From assembly GCF_013401435.1 (NCBI RefSeq), contig NZ_JACBGN010000029.1, positions 1-43,146 of the forward strand: a stretch of DNA of 43,146 nt, given 5' to 3'. The DNA is from Streptomyces sp. BR123 (GTDB lineage: Bacteria > Actinomycetota > Actinomycetes > Streptomycetales > Streptomycetaceae). The translations under genes were made by a program, and so were the position numbers. Under the pieces are notes generated by a model that worked only from the letters and a program-made list of their open reading frames with translations, had not been told where the DNA came from and did not search any database. This document shows, one piece after another, positions 1 to 7,691 of this stretch. How positions within the stretch are numbered: the first letter of the stretch is position 1; each line of letters begins with the position of its first letter.

Positions 1-206
1 CCTCCACCCCGCCTCGACCCGGCCTGGAGCGGGCCGGCAGCATCCCGTGGCGCCCCCGACCGCCCACGAGGACGCTGCGGGCGCCGCAGAGGAGGGCGAT
101 CTCGCCCGATACCGGTCGCATGCCGCCGCCGAACCGTTTCCATACCCGCCGTTCCTAGCGTCTGGCACGACCGCTGTGGCCCCCTTCCACCCCTCAAGGA
201 GATCCC
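1..206. other. Leader region upstream of lanKC
   Basis: I see no convincing gene here. An open frame that starts at base 47 runs out of frame through the lanthipeptide synthetase and is its shadow. The stretch ends with the AAGGAG ribosome site at 196-201 that serves the GTG start at 207. I could not pick out a clear promoter. Confidence 0.5.
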
Positions 207-2804
207 GTGCTCGAAGGCTTCGCCGAAGCGCTCGCGGACCGGGAGTACTACCTGCCGCTGACCAGCGCGGCCGACCCCGGGCCGCGCTTCGCTCCCGGCG
301 AGGTACCGCCCGGCATGCGCGGTGCCGACCAGGGCATCTGGACGCTCTGGAGCGGTCCGCGCACCGGACTCGCCGAGCAGGGCTGGAAGATCCACGTGTC
401 GGCGCGGCTGGACCGGGCCCAGCACGTGCTCGACACGGTCGCCGGGATCTGCTTCTCCGAAGGCGTGCCGTTCAAGCACCTGAGCACCCGGCTCTTCTTC
501 CTGTTCCTCCACCACAAGCACGCCGCGCGGGCCCAGGCGGGCAAGTTCTGCGCCGTCTACCCGCCGGACACGGCGACCGCCCGGCGGCTGCTGGAACGCC
601 TGCGCGACGCGCTCGACGGGGAGGAGGGGCCGTACGTCCTCACCGACCGGCGCTTCCGCGACTCCCGGACGGTCCACTACCGCTACGGCTCCTTCGGCGC
701 CCGCAGCCGGCTGCGGGCCGACGGCACCCGGGAGGGGCTGGTCCGCGACGGCTTCGGCCGCGAGGGCGTGGACCTGCGGCTGCCCGCCTTCCACCTGCCC
801 GCGGGGATCGCGGACCCCTTCGTCGAGCAGGAGGAGCCGCCGCACGCGGGCCCGATCCTGATCCGCGACTACGAGGTGACCCGCGCGGTGCGCCTGAGCA
901 ACGCCGGCGGCGCCTACCAGGCCCGGGACCGGCGGACCGGCCGCACCGTCTTCGTCAAGGAGGCCCGCGCCCACAACGGCCTGGTCTTCGACGGGACCGA
1001 CGCGCAAGCGCGGCTGCGGCACGAGTACCGCGTGCTGCGCGAGCTGCACGCGGCCGCCCCCGGAGTGGGCCCGGAGCCGCTGGACCACTTCACGGAATGG
1101 GAGCACGACTTCCTCGTCACCGAGTACGTGCCGGGGCAGCCTCTGGTGGGCTGGCTGAGCCGGTCCTCCCCGCTGGCCCGCGCCGACCGGACGGCCGCGT
1201 CCGTCGCCGCGTACTACGAGGCGTGCCGGCGCCTGCTGGCCGCGCTGGACGCCTCGCTGGAGCGGGTGCACGCCGCCGGCTACCGGTTCGGTGACCTCAG
1301 CCTGGGCAACGTCCTGGTCACGCCGTCGGGCGGGGTCCGGATGGTGGACTTCGAGGCGGCCTCGGCGCTGTCCGCGGCACCGTCCGGGATGGGCACCCCG
1401 GGGTTCACGCCACCGGCCGACCTGCGCCGGGACGACACCGATCCGCTGCTGCAGGACCGGTACGGCGCGTCGGCAGTCGCCCTCGCCTTCCTGGCGCCGT
1501 TCCACGAGACCGCCGAACACGCGCCCGCCAACCTCGCACTGCTGCGCCGCGACCTGGCGGACGTGGCTCCGCCGCAGGACCTGTGGCAGCGGGCGACCGC
1601 CTTCCACCTGACGGAGGACCGGGCGCAGGACCAGGACGGTCCCGGCCGCCTGCCCTCGCCCGCCGAGCTGGACACCGATCCGCGCGGCTGCCTCGTCCGG
1701 CTGGCCGAGGAGGTGGCCGCGGGGCTGCTGGAGACCGCTGACGCCGACCGGCCGGAGTGGGCGTTCGCGCCCTCGCCCGAGGCGTTCCGGACCAACAACG
1801 TGTGCCTGGCCTACGGCACGGCCGGGGTGGTGCACGCCCTGCACCGCGCCGGCGTCGCGGTCCCGGAGGAGATCCGCGAACGGCTGCGCCGCGACACGAT
1901 GGCGCAGCGCGACGCGCTGCCCCCCGGACTGCTCGTCGGCTCGGCCGGCACCGCCCGGGTGCTGGCCGACCTCGGCCGGCTGGACGAGGCCGTCGACCTG
2001 CTCCGGGCCGCCGACGGCCACCCGCTCACCGCCTCCTGCACCACGCTGGCCGGCGGGCGGGCCGGGGTCGGCCTGGGCTGGCTCGCCCTGCACCGGCTGA
2101 CCGGGGAGAGCAGCCACCTGGACCGGGCCGCCGCGGCAGGGGAGGACCTGCTGCGCATCCCCGACCTACCGGCCACCCTCGGCGAGCACGACGCCCGCGG
2201 CCTGCTGCACGGCCGCTCGGGGCTCGCCCTCTTCCTGCACCGCTTGGCGCACGACACCGGCGAGGCCCGCTGGCTGGAGGCGGGCCGCCTGCTGCTCCAC
2301 CAGGAGCTGGACCGTACCTTTCCGCTGGACGACGGCGCCCTGTCCGTCTCCGACAACGCGCAGCTCACCCGTGCCATGCCATACCTGGCCACGGGCGCGG
2401 CCGGGATCGCGGCGGTGCTCACCCGCTACGTGGCCACCGCGCCGGACCGGCGCTGCGCCGCGGCGCTGCCGAGGCTGGTCGCCGGCATCCGGGTCTCCTG
2501 CGCCACGAAGGAGGCGGGCCTGTACCGGGGGCTGGCCGGACTGACCTGGTTCCTGACCGGGCACGCCGAGCTCGCCGGCACGGACGCCGCCCGCAGGGAC
2601 GCCGTGCGCGCCGCGACCGGCCTGCTGAAGTACGCCGTCCCGTACCGGCGCGGTGTCCGCTTCCTCGGAGCGGGTTCGCAGCGGTTCACCGCCGACCTGT
2701 CCAGTGGCGGAGCCGGCGTCCTGCTGGCCCTGCACCGCCTGCTGGCCGGCCCGCTCCTGACGGAGCCCCACCCCGCGCGTCCCCCGATCCCGGCAGCCCG
2801 CTGA
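207..2804 (+). CDS. Class III lanthipeptide synthetase (LanKC)
   Basis: An 865-residue enzyme that phosphorylates Ser/Thr of a precursor peptide, eliminates phosphate to give dehydroamino acids, and cyclises Cys onto them in the cytosol. The order is an N-terminal phosphoSer/Thr lyase region (about 1-210), a Ser/Thr-kinase-like domain (about 220-490) and a LanC-like cyclase (about 500-850). Kinase landmarks are GDLSLGNVLV with catalytic Asp363 and VDFEAA with metal-binding Asp381, in the DFE form usual in this family. The cyclase keeps the repeated Gly-rich helices (YGTAG, VGSAG, HGRSG, ATGAAG, SSGGAG). Where LanC proteins have the Cys-His-Gly zinc ligands it reads GLYRGLAGL, so the zinc site is absent, which marks class III rather than IV. 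The GTG start at 207 is chosen because AAGGAG lies 5 nt upstream. The precursor gene follows 108 nt downstream. No transporter gene is in the window. Confidence 0.93.
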   Translation: MLEGFAEALADREYYLPLTSAADPGPRFAPGEVPPGMRGADQGIWTLWSGPRTGLAEQGWKIHVSARLDRAQHVLDTVAGICFSEGVPFKHLSTRLFFLFLHHKHAARAQAGKFCAVYPPDTATARRLLERLRDALDGEEGPYVLTDRRFRDSRTVHYRYGSFGARSRLRADGTREGLVRDGFGREGVDLRLPAFHLPAGIADPFVEQEEPPHAGPILIRDYEVTRAVRLSNAGGAYQARDRRTGRTVFVKEARAHNGLVFDGTDAQARLRHEYRVLRELHAAAPGVGPEPLDHFTEWEHDFLVTEYVPGQPLVGWLSRSSPLARADRTAASVAAYYEACRRLLAALDASLERVHAAGYRFGDLSLGNVLVTPSGGVRMVDFEAASALSAAPSGMGTPGFTPPADLRRDDTDPLLQDRYGASAVALAFLAPFHETAEHAPANLALLRRDLADVAPPQDLWQRATAFHLTEDRAQDQDGPGRLPSPAELDTDPRGCLVRLAEEVAAGLLETADADRPEWAFAPSPEAFRTNNVCLAYGTAGVVHALHRAGVAVPEEIRERLRRDTMAQRDALPPGLLVGSAGTARVLADLGRLDEAVDLLRAADGHPLTASCTTLAGGRAGVGLGWLALHRLTGESSHLDRAAAAGEDLLRIPDLPATLGEHDARGLLHGRSGLALFLHRLAHDTGEARWLEAGRLLLHQELDRTFPLDDGALSVSDNAQLTRAMPYLATGAAGIAAVLTRYVATAPDRRCAAALPRLVAGIRVSCATKEAGLYRGLAGLTWFLTGHAELAGTDAARRDAVRAATGLLKYAVPYRRGVRFLGAGSQRFTADLSSGGAGVLLALHRLLAGPLLTEPHPARPPIPAAR

Positions 2805-2835
2805 CGGCGCCGGGTGGGCGTCCCATGAACTCCTG

Positions 2836-2860
2836 GGCACGGCGGCGAGCAGCTCGTGCC
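2836..2860 (+). promoter_or_regulatory. Hairpin between lanKC and the precursor gene
   Basis: GGCACG (2836-2841) pairs with CGTGCC (2855-2860), with a second possible inner pairing CGAG/CTCG. It sits in the 108 nt gap between the synthetase and precursor genes. It could attenuate, stabilise or process the transcript so that the two proteins are made in different amounts. This is inference from the sequence alone. Confidence 0.3.
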
Positions 2861-2912
2861 GAGGTGTGCAGTTACCGACCGACACAACCCCGAGAAGAAA
2901 GAGAGAGCATCC

Positions 2913-3026
2913 ATGAGCCAGATCCTCGCGCTCCAGGCACTGGACACCGAGCCGGAGGCCCAGTACCTCCCGCCCTGCTTCAGCGTCGCCTGGAGCATCG
3001 GCGACATCTTCCCCGAGCCGATGTAA
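2913..3026 (+). CDS. Class III lanthipeptide precursor (LanA), 37 aa
   Basis: A 37-residue peptide following the synthetase, with a GA-rich ribosome site (GAAAGAGAG) just upstream. The N-terminus MSQILALQALD carries the helical (I/L)L-x-LQ-type leader motif recognised by LanKC enzymes. The rest is TEPEAQ, then YLPPCFSVAWSIGD, then IFPEPM. The only Cys (22) lies before both core serines (Ser24, Ser28), giving C-x-S-x3-S. This is the reverse of the usual class III order S-x2-S-x3-C. Thr12 is in the putative leader. A long stem-loop follows 17 nt after the stop. It is too short for most gene callers. Identification rests on position, leader motif and ribosome site; the mature boundary and ring pattern are not known. 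Confidence 0.8.
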   Translation: MSQILALQALDTEPEAQYLPPCFSVAWSIGDIFPEPM

Positions 3027-3043
3027 CGAGCCTGTACCTGGGA

Positions 3044-3080
3044 GGGCCGGGACCGGTGGTGCTGCCACCGGCCCCGGCCC
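3044..3080 (+). terminator. Strong stem-loop after the lanthipeptide operon
   Basis: Sixteen-base arms at 3044-3059 and 3065-3080 pair with one mismatch around a 5 nt loop. It lies 17 nt downstream of the precursor stop. There is no long T tract, as is common for actinomycete terminators. It may also stop transcription arriving from the opposite strand. Confidence 0.75.
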
Positions 3081-3149
3081 GGTGCGTTCGCCCGCCCGGC
3101 GGCCGGCGGTCGCCGGACGACGAGTGGAAAGTGCTCGGCTGCAACCAGC

Positions 3150-3720
3150 AGACGAGGACGACCAGCGCCCGGACGCCGGTGAGTTCGGCGAGCCGGGCGA
3201 CGAAGGCCTCCCGCTGCTCCTCGTCGTCGCAGAGCGTGAACAGCTCCTCGAACCGGTCGACGACCAGCAGGAACCGCCGTCCCGGGTCGTCGGGTCCGGG
3301 GAGGGTACGCAGGTGCTCGTCGAGGGCGGACACCGGTTCGGCGGTCGGGGTCGCCTGCGCGTCCTGCGGCCCCAAGGCGGCGAGGCCCGGGTAGGGGCAG
3401 TCCGTGTCGGCGGCGCCGGCCCGGTGCACGTTCGCGCGGCCGGGCCAGGGGAAGTGGATGTGTTGGTCGCGGCCGGCGACGTCCCACTCGGCGACGAGGT
3501 CTGCGGCGAGCTCCGCCTCGGCGGCCTCGTCCCCGGCCTCGCGGGCGGTGACGAGTTCACCGCCGGCCTCGACCAGCTCGACGTCCACGACGTCCGCCCG
3601 CTCCGGGTGGACCTGCCGCCACCAGCCGACGGCGACCGCCCGCGTCTGCGCCCACCGCGACGTGGACATGGCGCCCACCGGTGCGGTACCCGCCGCCGGC
3701 GCCAAAGCCTCCGGCTCCAT
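3150..3720 (-). pseudogene. Decayed nSTAND1-type NTPase fragment
   Basis: The minus-strand frame from the ATG at 3720 contains CPYPGLAALGPQDAQ, which resembles the conserved opening of nSTAND1 NTPase domains. It then jumps directly to a Walker B-like segment, FLLVVDRFEELFTL, followed by DDEEQREAFVARLAELTG. In intact family members the two motifs are separated by the Walker A loop and more than 100 residues. Homology also stops after RALVVLV, so both the P-loop and the C-terminal half are missing. The N-terminal part, including RWAQTRAVAVGWWRQVH, I do not recognise. This is an internally deleted, truncated remnant of a signalling or conflict-type STAND protein. The ribosome site GGAAG before 3720 suggests the original start. 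Confidence 0.6.
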
Positions 3721-3753
3721 GCTCTTCCCGCCTTCCCCCGATGGTCTCGACTT

Positions 3754-3767
3754 CTTGCACGATCCTC
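3754..3767 (+). promoter_or_regulatory. Conserved motif upstream of the PEBP gene (putative AraC site)
   Basis: CTTGCACGATCCTC occurs 91 nt upstream of the PEBP start. A 13/14 identical copy occurs at 4539-4552, just upstream of the araC-type gene. Right beside it, GGAAGC (3770-3775) pairs with GCTTCC (3780-3785). A motif repeated only ahead of these two neighbouring genes is a good candidate binding site for the AraC protein. Confidence 0.5.
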
Positions 3768-3857
3768 TCGGAAGCGGGTGCTTCCCGCCCCGTTCGTGGT
3801 CCGATGGGGCCATGCCCCCGGGCAGTTGTCCTTTGAAGCACGAAGAGGGATCAAGAG

Positions 3858-4400
3858 ATGAGCGACCAGGTCATACAACGACGTCCACTGCCGCATGACT
3901 TCCACCCGCCGGTGCCGGAGTTGTCGATCAGCAGTACGGACCTGACCGACGGGGGGACCCTCCCAGACGCGCACGTGTACGCGAAGGGGAACACGTCGCC
4001 GCAACTCAGCTGGACGGCCGGGCCTGCGGGCACCGGCAGCTACGCGGTCTCGTGTTACGACCCGGACGCGCCGACCGGCAGCGGGTTCTGGCACTGGATG
4101 GTCTTCGACATCCCGGCCGACGTCACTGAACTGCCAACCGGAGCCGGAAGCGCGGGCTTTGAGGGGTTGCCGGGCAATGCGGTGCAGGTGCGGAACGACT
4201 ATGGCAGCAGGGACTTCGGCGGAGCCGCACCGCCGAAGGGGGACGGGCCGCACCGCTACGTGTTCACGGTCTACGCCGTCGACCAGGAGAAGCTGGGCCC
4301 GGGCGCGGATGCGGCGCCGGCCCTCGTGGGATTCAATCTGCGATTCCACGCCATCGCCCGCGGCCGGCTGATCGCCCACTACGAGGAGGCTGGGGAGTAG
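3858..4400 (+). CDS. YbhB/YbcL family PEBP-like protein
   Basis: A 180-residue soluble protein of the phosphatidylethanolamine-binding protein (Raf kinase inhibitor-like) family, close to the usual bacterial length of 150-190. Family signatures are GNTSPQLSW near residue 45, YDPDAPTGSGFWHWMVFDIP (ligand-pocket region, Asp and His), and GPHRYVFTVYAVD in the second half. Biochemical roles of bacterial members are poorly known; proposed roles include ligand binding and protease or kinase modulation. It has no signal peptide. The start follows a GAGGGATCAAGAG purine-rich site. The araC-type gene lies 195 nt downstream in the same direction and both are preceded by the same 14-base motif, so they probably form a small regulon. 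Confidence 0.9.
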   Translation: MSDQVIQRRPLPHDFHPPVPELSISSTDLTDGGTLPDAHVYAKGNTSPQLSWTAGPAGTGSYAVSCYDPDAPTGSGFWHWMVFDIPADVTELPTGAGSAGFEGLPGNAVQVRNDYGSRDFGGAAPPKGDGPHRYVFTVYAVDQEKLGPGADAAPALVGFNLRFHAIARGRLIAHYEEAGE

Positions 4401-4538
4401 GCGTCCCCGGTTCGCCAGCCCCTCGCCGCCGGGTCGCCCGAGCCCATCGGGCAGGCCGCCCCCCGTACCTGGAGGAAGGTCCTGCTCGCTGCGCCGGGTC
4501 CGGCCCGGCACCGGCGACTCGTGCGATCTTCGCGTGTT

Positions 4539-4571
4539 CTTGCATGATCCTCCTGCTGGAAGGAGAATCAT
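4539..4571 (+). promoter_or_regulatory. Shared motif and inverted repeat before araC-type gene
   Basis: CTTGCATGATCCTC (4539-4552) matches the motif at 3754-3767 with one difference. It also forms the left half of an inverted repeat: ATGATCCTCCT (4544-4554) and AGGAGAATCAT (4561-4571) are complementary with one mismatch and a 6 nt spacer. It ends 24 nt before the ATG, a position that fits an autoregulatory operator. Confidence 0.55.
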
Positions 4572-4595
4572 CCTGGCGCGTGCTGAGATGGGAGC

Positions 4596-5489
4596 ATGTC
4601 TCTCGACGAGTTTCGCGATCTGCTGGGCCGGCATGCGCGGGCTGATCTGAGCACAGCCATCGACGGGGTTCGGATTTGCCGAGCCGACCGTGACGCCGAG
4701 CCGGAGTACGTGATGTCCGGCGTGATGCTGGCGGTCATCGCTCAGGGGGCCAAGCGGCTCGCCCTGGGACACAGGGTGTACGACTACGGCGTCGGTCAGT
4801 ATCTGGTTGCCTCAGCCGATCTACCGGTGGTCGGGCGCGTCGCCCAAGGACCCGAACTCGGTTTCGGCATGACGCTGGAACCCTCCGTCATCGCGGAGTT
4901 GATGCTGCAAGCAGGGCCGGGTGACCTACCGCTCTCAACTCGGACGACTCGGCCGGGGATCACGGTCAGTGAGGCACCGGCGGAGTTGATCGACGCGATC
5001 GTCCGGCTGTTGCGTCTGCTGGACCGGCCACGTGACCGTCGGGTACTGGTCCCCTTGATCAAGCGTGAGATCCTGTGGCTGCTGATGACTGGAGAGCAGG
5101 GCGAAGCGGTCCGACAGCTGGGCCTCGCGGACAGCAGCCTGACCCACATCACCCGGGCGGTCGGCTGGATTCGTGACAACTATGCCGAAACGTTCCGGGT
5201 CGATGACCTGGCGCAGTCTTCTGGGATGAGCGTCTCTGCGTTCTACCGGAACTTCCAGTCGGTAACGGCGATGAGTCCGATCCGGTTCCAGAAGCAGATC
5301 CGTTTGCAAGCGGCCCGGCTGCTGCTGGCCAATCGCCCGCACGACGTGACCGGCGTCGCCTCCCGAGTGGGATACGACAGCCCGTCGCAGTTCAGTCGGG
5401 AGTACAAGCGCCAGTTCGGCATGCCGCCGCGAGCTGACGCGGCGCGTATGCGCGGCCTTGCCGATCAGGTAACGGCCTCAGTGGTTTAA
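4596..5489 (+). CDS. AraC family transcriptional regulator (with AraC_N cupin-like domain)
   Basis: A 297-residue regulator. Residues about 1-165 form the AraC N-terminal sensor type with landmarks GVMLAVIAQGAKRLALG and YLVASADLPVVG. Residues about 190-290 hold the double helix-turn-helix, with FRVDDLAQSSGMSVSAFYRN and the second helix VASRVGYDSPSQFSREYKRQ, followed by FGMPP. This sensor family is frequently found next to oxidoreductases or small stress proteins; the ligand is unknown. The neighbour is the PEBP gene, which carries the same putative operator. The gene has less extreme GC usage than the cluster genes further right. The start at 4596 is the first Met before the conserved domain. 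Confidence 0.92.
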   Translation: MSLDEFRDLLGRHARADLSTAIDGVRICRADRDAEPEYVMSGVMLAVIAQGAKRLALGHRVYDYGVGQYLVASADLPVVGRVAQGPELGFGMTLEPSVIAELMLQAGPGDLPLSTRTTRPGITVSEAPAELIDAIVRLLRLLDRPRDRRVLVPLIKREILWLLMTGEQGEAVRQLGLADSSLTHITRAVGWIRDNYAETFRVDDLAQSSGMSVSAFYRNFQSVTAMSPIRFQKQIRLQAARLLLANRPHDVTGVASRVGYDSPSQFSREYKRQFGMPPRADAARMRGLADQVTASVV

Positions 5490-5504
5490 CCCGGCCCCGG
5501 CCCC

Positions 5505-5636
5505 GAGATCCACGACCAGACACAACTGGCCCAGCTGATCGCTCTCGGACGCACCGTGGCGGTCGTCCCCGAATCCGCCCGCTCCTGGCTGTGGGCCGAG
5601 CACCGAGCCGTCCCCCTGACCGACGCACCTTCCGTC
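5505..5636 (+). pseudogene. LysR-type regulator C-terminal fragment
   Basis: The plus frame from 5505 reads EIHDQTQLAQLIALGRTVAV followed by VPESARSWLWAEH and RAVPLTDAPSV. This is the typical end of a LysR substrate-binding domain: the stretch in which the regulator scans for effector and then contacts the last beta strands. There is no helix-turn-helix, no start codon with a ribosome site, and similarity stops at 5636. It begins 16 nt after the AraC stop, so the rest was probably lost by deletion. Confidence 0.65.
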
Positions 5637-6036
5637 GCGGCGCACCGGGGTGGACGCGAGAGTGCCGCGCATCGCCGGATGGTGCGCACCCAGTGCGGTG
5701 CGGGACATCGTGGTGCACGCGAGAGTGGAGCCCACTCGATGGGCTTCACCCGGTGTCGGCATCGGGTGGTCCGCTCGGTGGACGATGCCCGGCATCGTCA
5801 CCACAGCCAGGCGTTCGAGTGCCGCATCCGGGACAGGGCGCGGGCATCGAAACTCGGCACGGAGCAGCTGCACGCCCGGCGAGCGCTCGGCATCGACTGG
5901 GCCTGACGCCAATGCTGTCCGGCCGGTGAGCCGGAGACGCCAGACCCCGGGGCCGCGATGGCCCCGGGTCTCATGCGCGGGGCTGCAACACCTGGAAGCC
6001 GGGTGATGCCCAACATGGTGTCGCGCTCTCCTCTGG
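5637..6036. other. Non-coding stretch after the LysR remnant
   Basis: No gene is supported here. Frames on both strands show Arg/His-rich or Ser/Arg-rich low-quality translations. The decamer CGCGAGAGTG occurs twice. A strong stem-loop lies at 5942-5971. Confidence 0.5.
5942..5971. terminator. Stem-loop terminator between converging units
   Basis: AGACCCCGGGGCC pairs with GGCCCCGGGTCT, with a single extra C in the left arm, around GCGAT. It separates the plus-strand AraC/LysR-remnant side from the end of the minus-strand toxin-like operon, whose last stop is at 6037. It may work in both directions. Confidence 0.65.
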
Positions 6037-6318
6037 CTAAAGGTCCGTGTAGGGCGGGATGACCCGGACGATCGCGATCAGCTCCATGCGGTGCAAGGGC
6101 AGGGCGTAGAACCAGCCGTCGTCCAGGAGTGGGATTCGGCGCAGGCCTCCGGGGACGCCTTTGCGGCCGCCTTCGCCGATGTCGGTGACGTCGACACCGA
6201 CGCCTGCGAGGGCGACGAGCTCGTCCGCCAGGCGCTCGACTTCGGCGGTGACATGGGCGGGCAGGCCCTTGATGACTTCATCCGCGTTCGGGTCGTACTC
6301 CCACCGCCAGCCGGTCAC
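6037..6318 (-). CDS. RelE/ParE-like small protein (putative toxin)
   Basis: A 93-residue protein with the layout of a type II RelE-superfamily toxin. The N-terminal half is helical, with EYDPNADEVIKGLPAHVTA and EVERLADELVAL. The C-terminal half is beta-rich, with GGLRRIPLLDDGWFYALPL and ELIAIVRVIPPY. RelE toxins cleave mRNA on the ribosome; the catalytic residues are variable and cannot be proved here. The GTG start at 6318 overlaps the stop of the preceding gene as GTGA, so translation is coupled. It is the third gene of a tight three-gene unit. Function is assigned from size, fold-like pattern and context, so it stays tentative. Confidence 0.6.
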   Translation of the reverse strand: MTGWRWEYDPNADEVIKGLPAHVTAEVERLADELVALAGVGVDVTDIGEGGRKGVPGGLRRIPLLDDGWFYALPLHRMELIAIVRVIPPYTDL

Positions 6319-6686
6319 CGGGCTCCGCCGAGCGGGATGCCGGCCTCTGCCGCTGCCTTGTCGAGGATGTGGCCGATCTCCGCGGCGATCGCCGCCGCTT
6401 CGGCCGGGGTGGCGGCATGGGCGGCCCGGTCCTCGAGGGCGCGCAGGCGAGCCGCCTGGTCGGGGTGGCGTTCGATGGCCACGTACAGGGCCCACTGGCG
6501 CAGGAAGCGGCGCATCGGGGCGGAGCTGACCTGCTCCCGGGCACGGGCTACCGCCGTAGCGCGCTCGGCGTCGAAGGTCGGCACCGCGTCCGGAGCCAGC
6601 CGGGCCAGAGCCGCGCGCAGGTCCTCGGCCGTCGCCGGCGGTTGCGGGCCGGCCGGCTCGGAGGGGGGTTCGGGGGCCGTGCTCAT
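6315..6686 (-). CDS. Small helical protein in toxin-like operon
   Basis: A 123-residue, almost wholly helical Ala/Glu/Arg-rich protein I cannot assign. It starts with a Pro/Glu-rich tail (about 1-20) followed by amphipathic helices such as RRFLRQWALYVAIERHPDQA and AAIAAEIGHILDKAAAEAG. Its ATG overlaps the stop of the upstream helix-turn-helix gene (ATGA), and its own stop overlaps the start of the RelE-like gene (GTGA). By position it could be the antitoxin or a third partner of a toxin-antitoxin system. Confidence 0.6.
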   Translation of the reverse strand: MSTAPEPPSEPAGPQPPATAEDLRAALARLAPDAVPTFDAERATAVARAREQVSSAPMRRFLRQWALYVAIERHPDQAARLRALEDRAAHAATPAEAAAIAAEIGHILDKAAAEAGIPLGGAR

Positions 6687-6958
6687 GCCGCCTCCACCTC
6701 GTCGGCTGCCTCGGTCTTGGCACGGTGGGCGGCGGCCAGGGTCGACACATGCTGGCGGGACCAGCCGACCGCCACCGCGACTGCGGCGGGCCCGCCGCGG
6801 TCGTAGCGGGCCGCGATCCGTCCGGCCGCCCGCCCCAGCGCCGTACGGGCCCGCTCCAATGCCTCGGCGTGCTCGGTCACGGCCGCCGCCAGGCGGTCCA
6901 GCTCAGCGGCCTCGTCCGGGGCCAGGACCACGCGGGTGGTGCGAGGAGAATCCGTCAT
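6683..6958 (-). CDS. Small helix-turn-helix protein, first gene of the toxin-like operon
   Basis: A 91-residue protein starting at the ATG at 6958 (GAGGAGAAT-type purine-rich site upstream) rather than at a longer upstream frame start of poor coding quality. A coiled-coil-like helix (ELDRLAAAVTEHAEALERAR) is followed by PAAVAVAVGWSRQHVSTLAA, which fits a helix-turn-helix. It is likely to be the DNA-binding antitoxin or autoregulator of the unit. The stop overlaps the next ATG. Similar three-gene sets occur in mobile or phage-related actinomycete DNA, but I cannot name the family. Confidence 0.6.
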   Translation of the reverse strand: MTDSPRTTRVVLAPDEAAELDRLAAAVTEHAEALERARTALGRAAGRIAARYDRGGPAAVAVAVGWSRQHVSTLAAAHRAKTEAADEVEAA

Positions 6959-7550
6959 GGCCACCAGCCTGCCCCACCCCCACCGCAACCGCAACCGCAC
7001 TTGACACACCCGAGTCGCCGGTGCGTGCAGCACTCCGGTCACCTTCTGCGCGACGTCTCCTCGCCCAGTCACACCCCCGGTCCCCCGCCGAGAGCACCCT
7101 CTGCTCCGCTACAACCCCTCCACCGTTTGGGCGCCGTCTGGCAGCGAGGAATCCCGGCTCATCGGGAGGGCTCCCACCCCTCGGGCCGAATACCTCTCCA
7201 CTCCACGAAGTCGAAGTCGAAGTCGGTCAGTCCACGTCCTCGGCGTACTCCGACCCGGCGGCCGCGAGGCAGACACGGATGTCGGCCGGACAGTGCGCGA
7301 CCTCGACGGCACCGCGTCGTAGCGCACCGGCGCCCGTCCGGCCTCGGCGGCGGTACGGGTGGGGCCCGGTGTTCCGGGGATACCGCATGATTGCCGCCGC
7401 CGCGCGGTCACGCATCCGCACGGCAAGACGTCACCCATTCGGACGATGCGAGACATGCCCGAGGTGCCGCTTACCCCATTCGGCCTCACGCTGAGCGTGA
7501 CCAGGTTGCCGCCAAGCAACAGCCATAGCGCTGACGTGCGGGGAGGCGTC
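6959..7550. other. Stretch with no supported gene
   Basis: About 590 bases upstream of the toxin-like operon. Translations in all frames are Arg/Pro/Ser-rich without coding character. It holds a perfect triple hexamer GAAGTC at 7207-7224. The promoter of the minus-strand operon must lie in its left part, but no clear -10/-35 pair is visible to me. Confidence 0.45.
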
Positions 7551-7691
7551 GTGATCGTGATAGCCATGCTCGTCCCGGCGATGCTGCTCCTCATGTTGGT
7601 CGGATTGCCCGCTCTGGAAGACCGCTTGTTCCCTCCGCTGCAACTACCTCCGGCAGAACAGGCAACCCCAGAACAATCCGCCCCCGACTGA
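7551..7691 (+). CDS. Small single-pass membrane protein (46 aa)
   Basis: Read from the GTG at 7551, which has GGGGAGG 4 nt upstream. The peptide opens MIVIAMLVPAMLLLMLVG (one membrane helix, residues about 1-19) and ends in a Pro/Glu-rich cytosolic or periplasmic tail, EDRLFPPLQLPPAEQATPEQ. Short proteins with this helix-then-Leu-Pro layout are common in Streptomyces and have no known role. A longer upstream in-frame start exists but its extra N-terminus looks non-coding. Confidence 0.65.
   Translation: MIVIAMLVPAMLLLMLVGLPALEDRLFPPLQLPPAEQATPEQSAPD

Noticed and set aside
207..2804. Class IV (LanL) synthetase
   Set aside because: The cyclase part lacks the Cys-His-Gly zinc ligands that define class IV; it fits class III.
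2166..4772. Minus-strand frame of 868 codons across lanKC, the precursor and the PEBP gene
   Set aside because: It runs antisense through three well-supported genes and contains no recognisable domain.
5637..5912. Possible small gene on either strand after the LysR scrap
   Set aside because: Translations are Arg/His/Ser-rich, codon use is not gene-like and no ribosome site is found.
7227..7421. Minus-strand 64-codon frame ending AAAGSEYAEDVD
   Set aside because: Weakly protein-like, but there is no ribosome site and no known family. The (GAAGTC)3 repeat adjoins its end.
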